DNA of 64,000 nucleotides, taken from NCBI GenBank assembly GCA_020723665.1, contig DYIL01000006.1, forward strand, positions 52,060 to 116,059. The letters run 5' to 3'. This DNA comes from Methyloversatilis universalis. Lineage in GTDB: Bacteria; Pseudomonadota; Gammaproteobacteria; Methylococcales; Methylococcaceae. A program made the position numbers and the translations under genes. Of the stretch, positions 46,210 through 56,838 are shown piece after piece; position 1 is the stretch's first letter, and each line of letters starts with the position of its first letter. The notes beneath the pieces were generated by a model. That model searched no databases, was not told where the DNA came from, and saw nothing but the letters and a program-made list of their open reading frames with translations.

Positions 46210-46886
46210 TCCGCGCCATCCTAACCGACATCGAGGGAACTACATCGTCGATATCCTTTGTCAAAGACAAACTGTTTCCCTATTCCCGGGCGCGTATGAT
46301 GGACTTCGTCATCCGTCATGCGGAGGATCCGGATGTCGTGAAGCTGCTGGACGAGGTCCGTGCGCTCTGTGGAAAAGAACTGAGCACGGCGCAAGTGGCG
46401 GAGCGACTCCTACACTGGATCGATGAGGACCGGAAGTCAGCCCCTCTCAAGGCATTACAGGGGATGATCTGGGAAGAGGGATACCGCAACGGAGATTTTT
46501 GCGGTCACATCTACGAGGACGCCGTGCGCAAGCTGAAGGAATGGAAAGCACAAGGCATCGATCTCTACGTATTTTCGTCGGGATCCGTCCACGCCCAAAA
46601 ACTCCTATTCGGACACACCGAATACGGCGATTTGACGCCACTGTTTTCCGGGTATTTCGACACCCGCACCGGCGCCAAGCAAGAAGCCGACTCCTACCGG
46701 GAAATCGCTCGGCGCATTGGCTTGCCGCCGGTCTCCATCCTGTTCCTCTCGGATACCCTCGGAGAGTTAGACGCTGCAAGATCCGCCGGCTTTTTGACGT
46801 GCCAACTGGTACGCGAAGGCGCCGATTCGGGTCCCGCAGTCCATGATCGAGCGGCGGATTTCGATGCCATCAATACGTCTCTATGA
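46206..46886 (+). CDS. mtnC: Enolase-phosphatase E1
   Basis: HAD-superfamily enzyme of methionine salvage that enolises and dephosphorylates diketo-methylthiopentyl phosphate. The 226-residue product opens MIRAILTDIEGTTSSISFVK, with the DxExT nucleophile motif, and has VFSSGSVHAQKLLFGHTEYG (motif II) and LFLSDTLGELDAARSAG (motifs III/IV). The start overlaps mtnD by ATGA. The mtnA and mtnP genes, needed earlier in the pathway, are not here. No terminator is obvious; an inverted repeat follows 75 bases on. Confidence 0.95.
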   Translation: MIRAILTDIEGTTSSISFVKDKLFPYSRARMMDFVIRHAEDPDVVKLLDEVRALCGKELSTAQVAERLLHWIDEDRKSAPLKALQGMIWEEGYRNGDFCGHIYEDAVRKLKEWKAQGIDLYVFSSGSVHAQKLLFGHTEYGDLTPLFSGYFDTRTGAKQEADSYREIARRIGLPPVSILFLSDTLGELDAARSAGFLTCQLVREGADSGPAVHDRAADFDAINTSL

Positions 46887-46961
46887 GAAAGGAAGTGCCT
46901 ACGAATCGTATCGGCACATACGTACAGAGCGGGTAAACATTGAACCATAGACACTCAAGAG

Positions 46962-47023
46962 CCTATCCCAATAGGCCATTCGCCCTCAGCTTGTCGAAGG
47001 GTTTCTCAAGCCCATTGGGATAG
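46962..47023. repeat. Short inverted-repeat element with dispersed repeat core
   Basis: CTATCCCAATAGG (46963-46975) and CCCATTGGGATAG (47011-47023) are inverted with one mismatch. The 35 bases between contain CAGCTTGTCGAAGGG. It may be a small non-coding element or a terminator-like hairpin after mtnC. Confidence 0.55.
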
Positions 47024-47065
47024 ACCCTGGGTTGGTACGATAACTGCTTTGAATCGGGAGGTAAC

Positions 47066-47298
47066 TTTAGGAAGCTCTGATTAAGTTTCCAGTGGGAAAG
47101 GCGAACAGTGCAACTGGCTGATCTAAAAGGCCCTCACCCAAGCCGATCATGCCGCACTTTCCCCGTTGGGAGCCGCAAGCGGGGCTTACGCGTGCACCCG
47201 TTCGCCAGGAGCGAACGCTAACGTGCGAAGCACGGTCCTTCGACAAGCTCAGGACAGGTTTGTCCCAGCGGGAGAGGACTTATTCAGAGCTTCCTTTA
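47066..47298. mobile_element. 225-bp MITE, GGAAGCTCTGATTAAG family, copy A
   Basis: The element at 47070-47294 begins GGAAGCTCTGATTAAG and ends CTTATTCAGAGCTTCC, its inverted copy with one mismatch. The four bases on both sides read TTTA (47066-47069 and 47295-47298), a target duplication. The inside is GC-rich with small palindromes (CCCGTTGGGAGCCGCAAGCG, GTTCGCCAGGAGCGAAC) and codes for nothing. Copies or ends of the same family occur at 50644-50901, 7406-7469 and 63906 onwards. Confidence 0.82.
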
Positions 47299-47471
47299 GG
47301 GCTTGATTCCGTAAGACTCGAAACGTAAAGTTCGCGTTTTTCGGTGAGCGGGCTACCGCTCGCCCGGGCATCGACGAATTCCCCGCCTCCGCACGCGGGC
47401 GGCGGAGAAGGGACTACGGAGAATTCTTCGATGCCTATGCGAAGACCTTGTTCAAAAAAGGACCTTAGCAT

Positions 47472-48059
47472 ATGAGCACCAACACGATTTCTCATCCTGG
47501 GCATCAAGTGCCCGTAGCCAGCCTGTCGCGGCGGGCTTTTTTGACTCGCGCCGGAATGGCGGCCGTAGGGGCTTTACTCCTTCCCTCGGCCGATGCGTTT
47601 GCGAAGATTTTCAGTAAAGAGCGCAAACTGTCGTTTCACAATTTGAATACGGGCGAAGAACTAACGCTCCTTTGCAGCCCACAACAGTACTACGACCGCC
47701 TGACTTTGCGCCGGTTCAATTATTTCTTGAGAGACCACCGTACCGACAGCGTCCACCAGATGGATCCGGCTTTGATCGATCTGCTCTATGCCATTTTCGT
47801 ATTCACCGGGAGTCGCGGCACGTTTCAGGTCATCTCGGGATACCGTTCGCCGGAAACGAACCGGATGCTGCGCAAAATCAGCCATGGCGTAGCCGAGCAC
47901 AGTCTGCACATGGAAGGCAAGGCGATCGATATTCGCATGAGCGACATCGGCACGCGCACGATCCAAAAAGCGGCGCTCGCCCTGCAACAGGGCGGCGTCG
48001 GCTATTACCGGCGCTCCGATTTCGTTCACCTCGACACCGGCAGAGTTCGCTCCTGGTAG
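47472..48059 (+). CDS. YcbK/MepK-like M15 murein peptidase (DUF882) with Tat signal
   Basis: A 195-residue predicted periplasmic Zn peptidase that cleaves peptidoglycan cross-links; the E. coli relative MepK is specific for 3-3 links made by L,D-transpeptidases. The Tat motif SRRAFL is at residues 19-24, followed by a hydrophobic stretch. The Zn ligands appear in HSLHMEGKAIDIRMSD and DFVHLDTG. AGGA nine bases before the ATG supports the start. The convergent neighbour at 48815-50512 is an LdtD-type L,D-transpeptidase, the same pair of activities that is adjacent in E. coli (ycbB-ycbK), though here on opposite strands. Confidence 0.88.
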   Translation: MSTNTISHPGHQVPVASLSRRAFLTRAGMAAVGALLLPSADAFAKIFSKERKLSFHNLNTGEELTLLCSPQQYYDRLTLRRFNYFLRDHRTDSVHQMDPALIDLLYAIFVFTGSRGTFQVISGYRSPETNRMLRKISHGVAEHSLHMEGKAIDIRMSDIGTRTIQKAALALQQGGVGYYRRSDFVHLDTGRVRSW

Positions 48060-48460
48060 GGATCGTAAAGGGCTACTAACAGTAAAACTGCGCCCTGCCG
48101 CTGGTCGGAAGATCCCGCCGTTTCGTCGAAGCAGGATTACAGCTCGGGACACCGGAATCGATGCGCAGAGCCGAAGAAGGGGGCGCTGCCTGCCGCCCCG
48201 ACTTCGACACAGATGCGTCTAGGACAAGGCGTTCGACCGAATTCGTCTCAGCCGTTTCCCGCGGGTATCGCCGCACGCAAGCTCCCATGTTCGTCGGCTC
48301 CGTCGCTGCGGCAGATTGCTCCCTGAGTGCTTCAGGTCTCGTCGTCGGAATCCTTGCGGTTGCCTCTCGACCTCAGTCGCGCCGATTCCTCCATCCTCGC
48401 CGTCCGGCTCCGCTGACGGCGCGGCGCACAGAGTTGGCCGCACAGCCGTAGGGAACGTCG

Positions 48461-48485
48461 AAAAACCGCCTTCCCGGCGGTTTTT
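48461..48485. terminator. Bidirectional hairpin terminator
   Basis: AAAAACCGCC TTCCC GGCGGTTTTT forms a strong stem with A- and T-runs on both sides, so it can stop transcription from the ycbK-like gene (plus) and from the ldtD-like gene (minus). Confidence 0.8.
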
Positions 48486-48568
48486 CTCTTCGCCAAGCCC
48501 AAACGCGGTTTGCGCTTGGCTTACGTTTTCAACCCTTTATTCCATTTCTCAATCAAAGAAGCCATATC

Positions 48569-48614
48569 GTAGGCCGGAATAAGCTTGTCCTGAGTGACGC
48601 CGCACGCCGGGAAC
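48569..48614. repeat. REP-derived segment
   Basis: GTAGGCCGGAATAAGC at 48569-48584 and GCCGGGAACGG at 48606-48616 are the two halves of a REP with a dispersed-repeat insertion (TTGTCCTGAG) in the middle. Confidence 0.6.
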
Positions 48615-48814
48615 GGCTGCGCCCCTTCGACTCCGCTCAGGACAGGCTTGCCAGCCGCTCCGCCCGCCGCACACTCGAGCACGTCCAACTGCCGTTTCTA
48701 GGATAATCGCCGTTTACCCGCAGCTCAATCTCCTCATAACCACCCTGGACTGCGATATCCACGGCATCGTTAAGGTAGATGTCTTCGCCGCCGAGGACCT
48801 CGCGCTCGGCGTCG

Positions 48815-50512
48815 TCACGACGGATAAGGAAACCCTTTGGCCAACAGATCGCTTAGAACCAGGTCATGACCGTAGATATCGTCGTAGAAACTCACGATCC
48901 CTTCCTCGTCGGCTAATACCGTCGAATAGAAGATGTAAACGGGTACCGGGTGCTTCAAGGTAACGGTTTTCGGCTTGCTGCCGTTCATGGCCGACTCGAT
49001 TCGTTCCCGCGTCCACTCACCCTGGTCCGCCAGGATGAATTCCGCAAGAGCTACCGGATCCTCTACCCGGATACAGCCATGGCTGAAATCACGCCTGGCT
49101 TTCTTGAACAACCCTTTGGACGGCGTGCTGTGCAGGTAGATGTTGTTATGATTGGGAAATGCAAACTTGACCAAACCCAAGGCGTTTTTGGGGCCCGGCT
49201 TCTGCCGCAGCTTGAGCGCGCCGGTCGTGAGCATCTCGATATTTCTAAAGCTCGGCTCATAGACGGGCGCATTGGGCGAAAAGTTGGGAACGAGTTCGAG
49301 ATTGTTCTTCGCCAAATACCCCGGGTTGGCGAGAATCTGCGGCAGCATCTCCTTGACCGTAATCTTGTACGGCAGATTCCAGAAAGGCCGAAAGATGATA
49401 TACGTCATATCGGCGTGAAACACGGGCGTATGGCGTCCGTCGACGGACTCCCCGACGATGACGTTCATCTTGAGATCGGACTTTCCGAAAGCGGAGCCGT
49501 TCCGGAAGCCGAACAGCTGGAACGAGGGGATATTGACGATGAGATAGTCGCCCGATATTCGTTCGGGCAGCCAACGGAGACGCTCCAGGCCGAGTTGAAT
49601 CTGGCGCAATCTGTCGGCCAAAGGAAAATTGAGCTGATTCACCGTACTTTTGCCGATAACGCCGTCCGGCGTCAACCCATGGCGTTGCTGAAACCGCTTG
49701 ACCGCCCCCACCAGCTCGGGGCCGTAAATCTCGGACTTCGCGGAATCCGGTTTGATCTCTTCCAAATCCCCGAGGGCGTGCAACAGTTGCCTGAGTGCCG
49801 GCACATCCTTGTGACGATCTCCTGGACTGAGCTTTTTCGGAAAAGAGAACTGGACCGGGGTGGTTTCCTTGGCCAAGCGCTGATATCGAGGTAGCGCTGC
49901 CTTGAGCCGTTCATAGATAGGAAACTTGGGCTCCAAAGCGTCGATGATCGCCGTGGGCTTGGGACTCTGTGCAATTTTCTGAATCAGATTTGGGAGGTCT
50001 ACCCGCTTCGGCTCGATGTTAAGCCCGTAATCGATGTTGTTCGGATTGATGCGCCCGATATAAAGATTCGATACGTAACGCATTGCGACGAGGCTCAGGG
50101 CGACATCGAAGGATGCGATTTCCCGAGGATTTGCCCCCCGTTCGCCGAACTCGCTCAGCCACCGGCTCAGGAGTTCGGCATCGTAGTCCTCGGCGTTCAA
50201 ACCTTTGCTGCTCGCTCCGGCCAGGCTCTCCACCAACTCCCGAGCCTGCGGTGTCGGCTTACCCTCATCGAGCCATAAAGGCGTCAGGCCGTTTTGGCGA
50301 TACAGTTGCTCCAATTGCGCCTTGTAATCGGGAAACTTGCCCCAGCGCAGCTTCGGATGCACGCCCTCTTTCAAGAGACTTTGGATATGAGTCGCAGGCG
50401 TATCGGGAATGAATTCCGGGTCTTCGGCATAAAGGACGGTAGCGGTGCCGAGAACCAGAATGGTCAAGGTAAACTGAAAAAAAAACCCCATGGGCGAACA
50501 AGCTTTGGTCAT
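48815..50512 (-). CDS. L,D-transpeptidase (LdtD/YcbB-like)
   Basis: Periplasmic enzyme that forms 3-3 cross-links in peptidoglycan. From the ATG at 50512 (AAGGAAAA upstream) the product has 565 residues with a signal sequence (FTLTILVLGTATVLYA). Order: an N-terminal scaffold domain, a peptidoglycan-binding domain (SEIYGPELVGAVKRFQQRHG, about 255-310), and the YkuD catalytic domain with YLHSTPSKGLFKKARRDFSH followed by GCIRVEDP, carrying the catalytic His and Cys. All three domains match the YcbB layout and length. Convergent with a candidate 3-3 endopeptidase. Confidence 0.9.
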   Translation of the reverse strand: MTKACSPMGFFFQFTLTILVLGTATVLYAEDPEFIPDTPATHIQSLLKEGVHPKLRWGKFPDYKAQLEQLYRQNGLTPLWLDEGKPTPQARELVESLAGASSKGLNAEDYDAELLSRWLSEFGERGANPREIASFDVALSLVAMRYVSNLYIGRINPNNIDYGLNIEPKRVDLPNLIQKIAQSPKPTAIIDALEPKFPIYERLKAALPRYQRLAKETTPVQFSFPKKLSPGDRHKDVPALRQLLHALGDLEEIKPDSAKSEIYGPELVGAVKRFQQRHGLTPDGVIGKSTVNQLNFPLADRLRQIQLGLERLRWLPERISGDYLIVNIPSFQLFGFRNGSAFGKSDLKMNVIVGESVDGRHTPVFHADMTYIIFRPFWNLPYKITVKEMLPQILANPGYLAKNNLELVPNFSPNAPVYEPSFRNIEMLTTGALKLRQKPGPKNALGLVKFAFPNHNNIYLHSTPSKGLFKKARRDFSHGCIRVEDPVALAEFILADQGEWTRERIESAMNGSKPKTVTLKHPVPVYIFYSTVLADEEGIVSFYDDIYGHDLVLSDLLAKGFPYPS

Positions 50513-50643
50513 CACGTATTTTCCTTGCTGGCAATGGCGCGCCATTTAAACGGTGCAATTGCGTGCGGGCTCGCAACAGTATAACGCCGAAAGCGTCCGC
50601 CTTGGCTCCTATGCGTAGCGCATCCGCAACACGCTCGTCTTCA

Positions 50644-50901
50644 GGAAGCTCTGATTAAGTTTCCAGTGGGAAAGGCGAACCGTACAACCGTTGGATCCAA
50701 AAGGCCCTCACCCAACCCCATCACGCCGCACTGTCCCCGTTGGGAGCCGCAAGCGGCGCTTACCCGTGCACCCGTTCGCCGGGAGCGAACGCCAGCGTGC
50801 GAAGCACGGCCCGAAGGGCCTGTCCTGAGCGAAGTCGAAGGGCTTATTCCGGCCTACGACGTTTTCCGTTTGATTGAGAAATGGAATTATTCAGAGCTTC
50901 C
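50644..50901. mobile_element. MITE copy B (258 bp) carrying a second repeat inside
   Basis: Ends are GGAAGCTCTGATTAAG (50644) and TTATTCAGAGCTTCC (to 50901). The first 175 bases match copy A at 47070 closely; the last 80 contain GTCCTGAGCGAAGTCGAAGG, a REP half and the TTTGATTGAGAAATGGAAT block shared with 37600-37625. Flanks are TTCA and TTAG, so no clean target duplication remains. It stands between ldtD and the SUF promoter. Confidence 0.75.
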
Positions 50902-50948
50902 TTAGAAGGCGCCGAACAGCGTCGGAAAATTCAACAAAAGCTTAGTAC

Positions 50949-50987
50949 TTTACTTGGGATTTATACAGGACTAAAATGGTCCTTAAT
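50949..50987 (+). promoter_or_regulatory. SUF promoter with IscR type-1-like operator
   Basis: A -35 box TTTACT (50949-50954), 17-base spacer and -10 box TAAAAT (50972-50977) precede the Rrf2 gene. Overlapping the -10, 50963-50987 reads ATACAGGACTAAAATGGTCC and then TTAAT, which matches the GACT-R-WWW-Y-AGTC core of IscR type-1 sites with one change. A cluster-bound Rrf2 protein would block the promoter, giving negative autoregulation. Confidence 0.7.
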
Positions 50988-51002
50988 TAAAAAGGCAGTC
51001 CC

Positions 51003-51464
51003 ATGCTTCGCATCAGCAAATTGACCGATTACGCCATCATCATTCTGGGCCATATGGCCAGAGAACCCGAGCTTACGTATGCCGCGACCGATTTGGCCGA
51101 TGCGACGGGCATCGCGATCCCGACGGTGAGTAAGATTCTGAAGACACTCACCAGAGCCGACATCCTGAGATCGACGCGCGGTGCCAAAGGCGGCTACCAA
51201 CTGGCCCGATCGCCGGCCAAAACCAGTGTGGCGACCATCATTTACGCCCTCGAAGGGCCGATCGCTCTAACCGAATGCGGACTCGAACACGATCAGTGTC
51301 AGCAGTCCTCGTCGTGCCAGATTCGAGGCAACTGGGGCGTCATCAACCGCGCGATCCGGACCGCTCTGGAATCCGTCAGCCTGGCCGACATGGTCATGCC
51401 TTTGACGAAAGCGCCCGAGGAAATCCGTATCCCGGTCATCGCCCTCCACTATCAGCCGAGATAA
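51003..51464 (+). CDS. Rrf2-family regulator of the SUF operon
   Basis: Transcription factor with an N-terminal winged helix (MLRISKLTDYAIIILGHMAR; recognition helix around IAIPTVSKILKTLTRADIL) and a three-Cys cluster site at Cys92, Cys99 and Cys105 (ECGLEHDQCQQSSSC), the arrangement that binds a [2Fe-2S] cluster in IscR-type proteins. The 153-residue product belongs to the SUF-operon Rrf2 regulators. It is the first gene of the operon, 18 bases before sufB, and its promoter carries an IscR-like operator. Confidence 0.92.
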   Translation: MLRISKLTDYAIIILGHMAREPELTYAATDLADATGIAIPTVSKILKTLTRADILRSTRGAKGGYQLARSPAKTSVATIIYALEGPIALTECGLEHDQCQQSSSCQIRGNWGVINRAIRTALESVSLADMVMPLTKAPEEIRIPVIALHYQPR

Positions 51465-51482
51465 AGACGCGGAGTAAACGTC

Positions 51483-52928
<1,446 letters not shown>

Positions 52929-52974
52929 TTATCCGGGTCGGCCAATTCAACAGACAAATCTAGGTAAGTCAGTT

Positions 52975-53733
52975 ATGCTCAAGATCGAGAATCTCCACGT
53001 CCGGGTCGACGACACGCCCATCCTGAAGGGCATCAGCCTGGACATCAAGCCCGGCGAAGTCCACGCCATCATGGGACCGAACGGTTCCGGCAAAAGCACC
53101 TTGTCGCACGTGCTGGCCGGCCGAGCGGGCTATGAAGTCACGGCCGGAACCGTGAGTTACCTCGGCCGGAGTCTTCTGGAGATGAAGCCCGAAGAGCGCG
53201 CACGCGAAGGCGTTTTTCTCGCCTTCCAATACCCGGTGGAAATCGCCGGCGTCAGCAATATCTATCTCTTGAAGGCCGCCCTGAACGCCATCCGCAAACA
53301 TAAGGGCCTGAGCGAAGTCGATGCCATGGATTTCCTGAAACTGGTCAAAGAGAAGATCAAGGCCGTGAACCTGGACGAACAATTCCTGTACCGTGGCGTG
53401 AACGAAGGCTTCTCCGGCGGCGAAAAGAAGCGCAACGAAATCCTTCAGATGGCGGTGCTCGAACCCCGCCTCTGCATTCTCGACGAAACCGATTCGGGGC
53501 TCGACATCGACGCGCTCAGATTGGTCGCGGAAGGCGTGAACTCCCTGCGCTCGCCGGACCGCTCCTTCATCCTGGTCACCCATTACCAGCGCCTGCTCAA
53601 TTACATCAAGCCGGACTGTGTTCATGTGCTCGCCTATGGCCGCATCGTGAAATCGGGCGATGCCAGCTTAGCTCTGGAATTGGAAAAGAAAGGCTACGGC
53701 TGGGTCGATCAACTGGTCTCCGTGGGTGCCTGA
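52975..53733 (+). CDS. sufC: Fe-S assembly ATPase SufC
   Basis: ABC-type ATPase of the SufBC2D complex that drives conformational change in SufB-SufD. Walker [14 protein letters not shown] is near residues 35-47, ABC signature [13 protein letters not shown] near 143-155, Walker [15 protein letters not shown] follows, and the switch His in [10 protein letters not shown]. Length 252 is standard. TAGGTAAG ten bases before the ATG is the ribosome binding site. One base separates its stop from sufD's ATG. Confidence 0.97.
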   Translation: MLKIENLHVRVDDTPILKGISLDIKPGEVHAIMGPNGSGKSTLSHVLAGRAGYEVTAGTVSYLGRSLLEMKPEERAREGVFLAFQYPVEIAGVSNIYLLKAALNAIRKHKGLSEVDAMDFLKLVKEKIKAVNLDEQFLYRGVNEGFSGGEKKRNEILQMAVLEPRLCILDETDSGLDIDALRLVAEGVNSLRSPDRSFILVTHYQRLLNYIKPDCVHVLAYGRIVKSGDASLALELEKKGYGWVDQLVSVGA

Positions 53734-53734
53734 T

Positions 53735-55048
53735 ATGAGCCCGGCTCAGCACTACGTCGAACACTATCGGACATTGGCCCTGCCCGGCAGGCATCTGCCG
53801 TGGCTGCGCCGGCTGCGGGAAGAGGCTCAAAGCCGCTTCTCCGAAGCCGGATTTCCCTCGCCGCGCGAGGAGGAATGGAAATACACCAATGTCTCGGCGC
53901 TGGAAAAGAAGCTGTTCGTACCCAGTGTGGGCACACCTACAGCTGTGGCGGATACGAGTGCGCTGGCACGGCTTCGTCTGGAAGATGCCTGGTCGCTGGT
54001 CTTCGTCGACGGCATTTATTCCGCCGAACATTCCGTGACCGACGGACTTCCCGAAGGCGTCATCGCGACGTCTCTGGCGAACGCGCTGGAACGGTATCCC
54101 GATCGGATCGAGGGCTTGTTCAACCAAGCGGTTCCGCAAGACGCTCACGGCTTCATCGCCTTCACCATCGCGTATTTTAGAGACGGCGCTTTCGTGCACC
54201 TGCCGCCCGGCAAAATTCTGGATAAGCCCTTGCAGGTGATTCATTTTTCGACGCGCCCGGACGGACTGTCTGTGGCCCGCAATCTCGTCGCGCTGGAGCA
54301 AAACGCCGAAGCCACCGTCGTCGAAACGTATGCGGGTACCGGAGACTTAAGTTATCTCACCGCCTCGGTCACCGAAATTTCGGTGGGCGAAAATGCGGGA
54401 CTCGAGCATTACAAGCTTCAGAGCGAGACCGTCAAGGGCTATCACTTTGGCGGCATTTACGCGCGAGAGGCGCGCTCGGCCCGATTCCGTCAGCATCATC
54501 TGGCTTTCGGCGGCCTTTTGGCCCGCACCGAGATTCACGCTCATTTGGGCCTTGGGGCGGAGTGCGAGTTGGACGGATTATTCCTCGCGACCGGACGGCG
54601 GCATCTGGACACCCAGACCCTGATCCATCACCGGGCGCCCTGCGGCACCAGCCGCGAAACCTACCGCGGCATCGCCGCGGATCGCGCGCGGGGCGTCTTT
54701 TCCGGGCGTATCGTCGTTCACCCGGACGCCCAGAAAACCGATGCCGAAATGAGCAACCGCAACCTGCTCTTGTCGGAAGACGCCGAGATCGACAGCAAGC
54801 CGCAGCTCGAAATTCATGCCGACGACGTGAAATGCGCCCATGGCGTAACCGTCGGACAACTCGACCCGGAGGCCGTCTTTTATCTCGAATCGCGCGGCGT
54901 GGACGAACCGACGGCGCGCAACATGCTCACCTTCGCCTTTGCCAATGAAATGGTCGAAAAGATACGGCCGAGCAGTCTCAACAGACTGGTTCAAGACGAA
55001 CTATTGTCTTCCCTGCCGCAATCCGACATCCGAAAGGATTGGCTATGA
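53735..55048 (+). CDS. sufD: Fe-S assembly protein SufD
   Basis: SufB paralogue in the SufBC2D complex, involved in iron entry. The 437-residue product has EEEWKYTNVSALEKKLF near residues 45-62, the beta-helix middle and the C-terminal family motif VKCAHGVTVGQLDPEAVFYL, which holds the conserved His. ATG at 53735 is used; a GTG nine bases earlier overlaps sufC. The stop overlaps sufS by ATGA. Confidence 0.95.
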   Translation: MSPAQHYVEHYRTLALPGRHLPWLRRLREEAQSRFSEAGFPSPREEEWKYTNVSALEKKLFVPSVGTPTAVADTSALARLRLEDAWSLVFVDGIYSAEHSVTDGLPEGVIATSLANALERYPDRIEGLFNQAVPQDAHGFIAFTIAYFRDGAFVHLPPGKILDKPLQVIHFSTRPDGLSVARNLVALEQNAEATVVETYAGTGDLSYLTASVTEISVGENAGLEHYKLQSETVKGYHFGGIYAREARSARFRQHHLAFGGLLARTEIHAHLGLGAECELDGLFLATGRRHLDTQTLIHHRAPCGTSRETYRGIAADRARGVFSGRIVVHPDAQKTDAEMSNRNLLLSEDAEIDSKPQLEIHADDVKCAHGVTVGQLDPEAVFYLESRGVDEPTARNMLTFAFANEMVEKIRPSSLNRLVQDELLSSLPQSDIRKDWL

Positions 55049-56358
55049 ACAAGGTTTACGCTTCCCAAGCCGCCATGCCACAGAATCCAGCCTATTCCGC
55101 CCCGAGTGCGGCCAGCCTGAAAGCCCGGTCGAGCACGGCGGGTTATGACGTCACGCGCATTCGCGAGGACTTCCCGATTCTGCACCAAGAGGTGCACGGT
55201 AAAGCCCTGGTCTATCTGGACAACGCCGCCACCACGCAAAAACCCAAGACGGTGATCGACTGCATCCGCCGGGTTTACGAGAACGACTACTCCAATGTTC
55301 ACCGCGGCGTGCATACCTTAAGCCAGCGCTCGACCGAGCTTTTCGAAGCGGCGCGCGAGACGGTGCAGAAATTTATCAACGCCAGGCACTGCCATGAAAT
55401 CGTGTTCGTGCGGGGCACCACGGAAGCCATCAATCTGGTGGCCCAAAGCTTCGGCCGGAGCACTGTGAAAGAAGGCGACGAAATCCTCATCACCGCCATG
55501 GAGCACCACTCCAACATCGTGCCCTGGCAGATGCTGTGCGAGCAAACCGGCGCCACGCTGAAAGTCGCTCCGATCGACCGAAACGGCGAACTGCAACTGG
55601 ATGAGTTCGAGCAACTCTTGTCGCCGCGCACCCGCCTGGTCTCGGTGGTCCACATGTCCAATGCGCTGGGAACGATCAACCCGGTCAAAGCGATTATTGA
55701 ACGGGCCCATAGCCGGGAGATTCCAGTGCTTTTGGACGGCGCTCAGGCGGCACCTCACATGGCCGTGGACGTTCAGGACCTTGACTGTGATTTTTACGCC
55801 CTGTCCGGGCACAAGCTATATGGCCCCACCGGCATCGGCGTGCTCTACGGCAAGGAAAAATGGCTCGAGGCGATGCCGCCTTATCAGGGTGGCGGCGATA
55901 TGATCCGCCGCGTCACGTTTGATAAAACCGAGTACAACACCCTGCCCTTCAAGTTCGAAGCCGGCACGCCGAACATCGTGGATGCCATTGCCTTGGGTGC
56001 GGCGGTGGATTATCTCGAGAGCATCGGCATGGATGCGATCGCGGCGTACGAAAACCAATTGTTGCACTACGCCACGGAACGGGCACTCGAAATTCCTCAA
56101 CTGACCATCGTCGGCACGGCGGAACGGAAAGGCGCCATCCTATCCTTCACGCTGGAGCGCATACACCCGCACGACATCGGCACCATCCTGGACCATCTCG
56201 GCATCGCCATCCGCGCCGGGCATCACTGCGCCATGCCGGTCATGGATTTCTTCGGCGTGCCCGCGACCGCGCGCGCCTCTTTCGGGCTCTACAACACCTT
56301 CGAGGAAATCGATATCCTGATGGACGGCATTCGCAAAGTCATCGAGGTGTTCGGCTGA
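55045..56358 (+). CDS. sufS: Cysteine desulfurase SufS (group II)
   Basis: PLP enzyme that removes sulfur from cysteine as an enzyme persulfide. The 437-residue product has a roughly 25-residue N-terminal extension before DVTRIREDFPILHQ-like family start, the PLP-His region TAMEHHSNIVPWQ, the PLP-lysine in YALSGHKLYGPTGIGVLYG and the catalytic Cys in RAGHHCAMPVMDFFG. The short loop around Cys is that of group II enzymes, which need a SufE or SufU partner. AAAGGA precedes the ATG. sufU follows with a one-base overlap (TGATG). Confidence 0.96.
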   Translation: MNKVYASQAAMPQNPAYSAPSAASLKARSSTAGYDVTRIREDFPILHQEVHGKALVYLDNAATTQKPKTVIDCIRRVYENDYSNVHRGVHTLSQRSTELFEAARETVQKFINARHCHEIVFVRGTTEAINLVAQSFGRSTVKEGDEILITAMEHHSNIVPWQMLCEQTGATLKVAPIDRNGELQLDEFEQLLSPRTRLVSVVHMSNALGTINPVKAIIERAHSREIPVLLDGAQAAPHMAVDVQDLDCDFYALSGHKLYGPTGIGVLYGKEKWLEAMPPYQGGGDMIRRVTFDKTEYNTLPFKFEAGTPNIVDAIALGAAVDYLESIGMDAIAAYENQLLHYATERALEIPQLTIVGTAERKGAILSFTLERIHPHDIGTILDHLGIAIRAGHHCAMPVMDFFGVPATARASFGLYNTFEEIDILMDGIRKVIEVFG

Positions 56359-56816
56359 TGCTGGATCAGATCAGGGATCTTTATCAGGAGGTCGTGTTCG
56401 ACCACAATCGCAACCCGCGCAATTTCCGGGTCATGGAAGACGCCAATCGGAAAATCGAGGGCTTCAACCCGCTGTGCGGCGACAAAATCACGCTGTACGT
56501 CAAAGTGAACGACGAAGGCGTGATCGAAGACCTGAGCTTCCAAGGCTCCGGCTGCGCCATTTCGACGGCTTCCGCCTCGCTCATGACCGAGATCGTCAAG
56601 GGTCAGACCGAGGAAGAGGCTCAGCATTTGTTCGACATTTTTCACCGTATCACCACGGGCAAGAACGAAGAGGCCGTGAATCTCGAAGAAATCGGCAAGC
56701 TCGCGGTCCTGGCCGGCGTCCGCGCCTACCCGGCCCGGGTGAAATGCGCCACCCTGGCTTGGCATTCGCTGCAAGCGGCGCTCAAGAACGAGGCCAATAC
56801 CGTCAGCACCGAATAA
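56358..56816 (+). CDS. sufU: SufU-type sulfur-transfer/scaffold protein
   Basis: Zn-dependent sulfurtransferase that receives sulfur from SufS. The 152-residue product has Cys in NPLCGDKI, GSGCAISTA and RVKCATLAWH, the usual three, plus Asp in GD. The 20-residue insertion between the second and third Cys (ITTGKNEEAVNLEEIGK) is a SufU feature that IscU lacks. This gives the SufSU variant of the pathway in place of the SufSE pair of enterobacteria. Confidence 0.93.
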   Translation: MLDQIRDLYQEVVFDHNRNPRNFRVMEDANRKIEGFNPLCGDKITLYVKVNDEGVIEDLSFQGSGCAISTASASLMTEIVKGQTEEEAQHLFDIFHRITTGKNEEAVNLEEIGKLAVLAGVRAYPARVKCATLAWHSLQAALKNEANTVSTE

Positions 56817-56838
56817 ACCGGATTAAAGAGAGCGTTTC

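Larger units (their letters stand above)
48060..48814. other. Interval between ycbK-like and ldtD-like genes
   Basis: No gene identified. Frames on both strands up to 96 codons lack motifs. It holds a hairpin terminator (48461-48485), a block inverted relative to 37600-37625 (CCATTTCTCAATCAAAG at 48543), a REP-derived segment (48569-48614), a TCAGGACAGG repeat (48630), and 40 bases shared with 37341-37380. Confidence 0.5.

Noticed and set aside
48662..48814. Protein-like frame on the minus strand after the ldtD-like stop (DDAEREVLGGEDIYLNDAVD)
   Set aside because: It reads in frame past the stop codon but has no start or known domain. LdtD homologues end at the called stop. It may be a small remnant, not enough to call.
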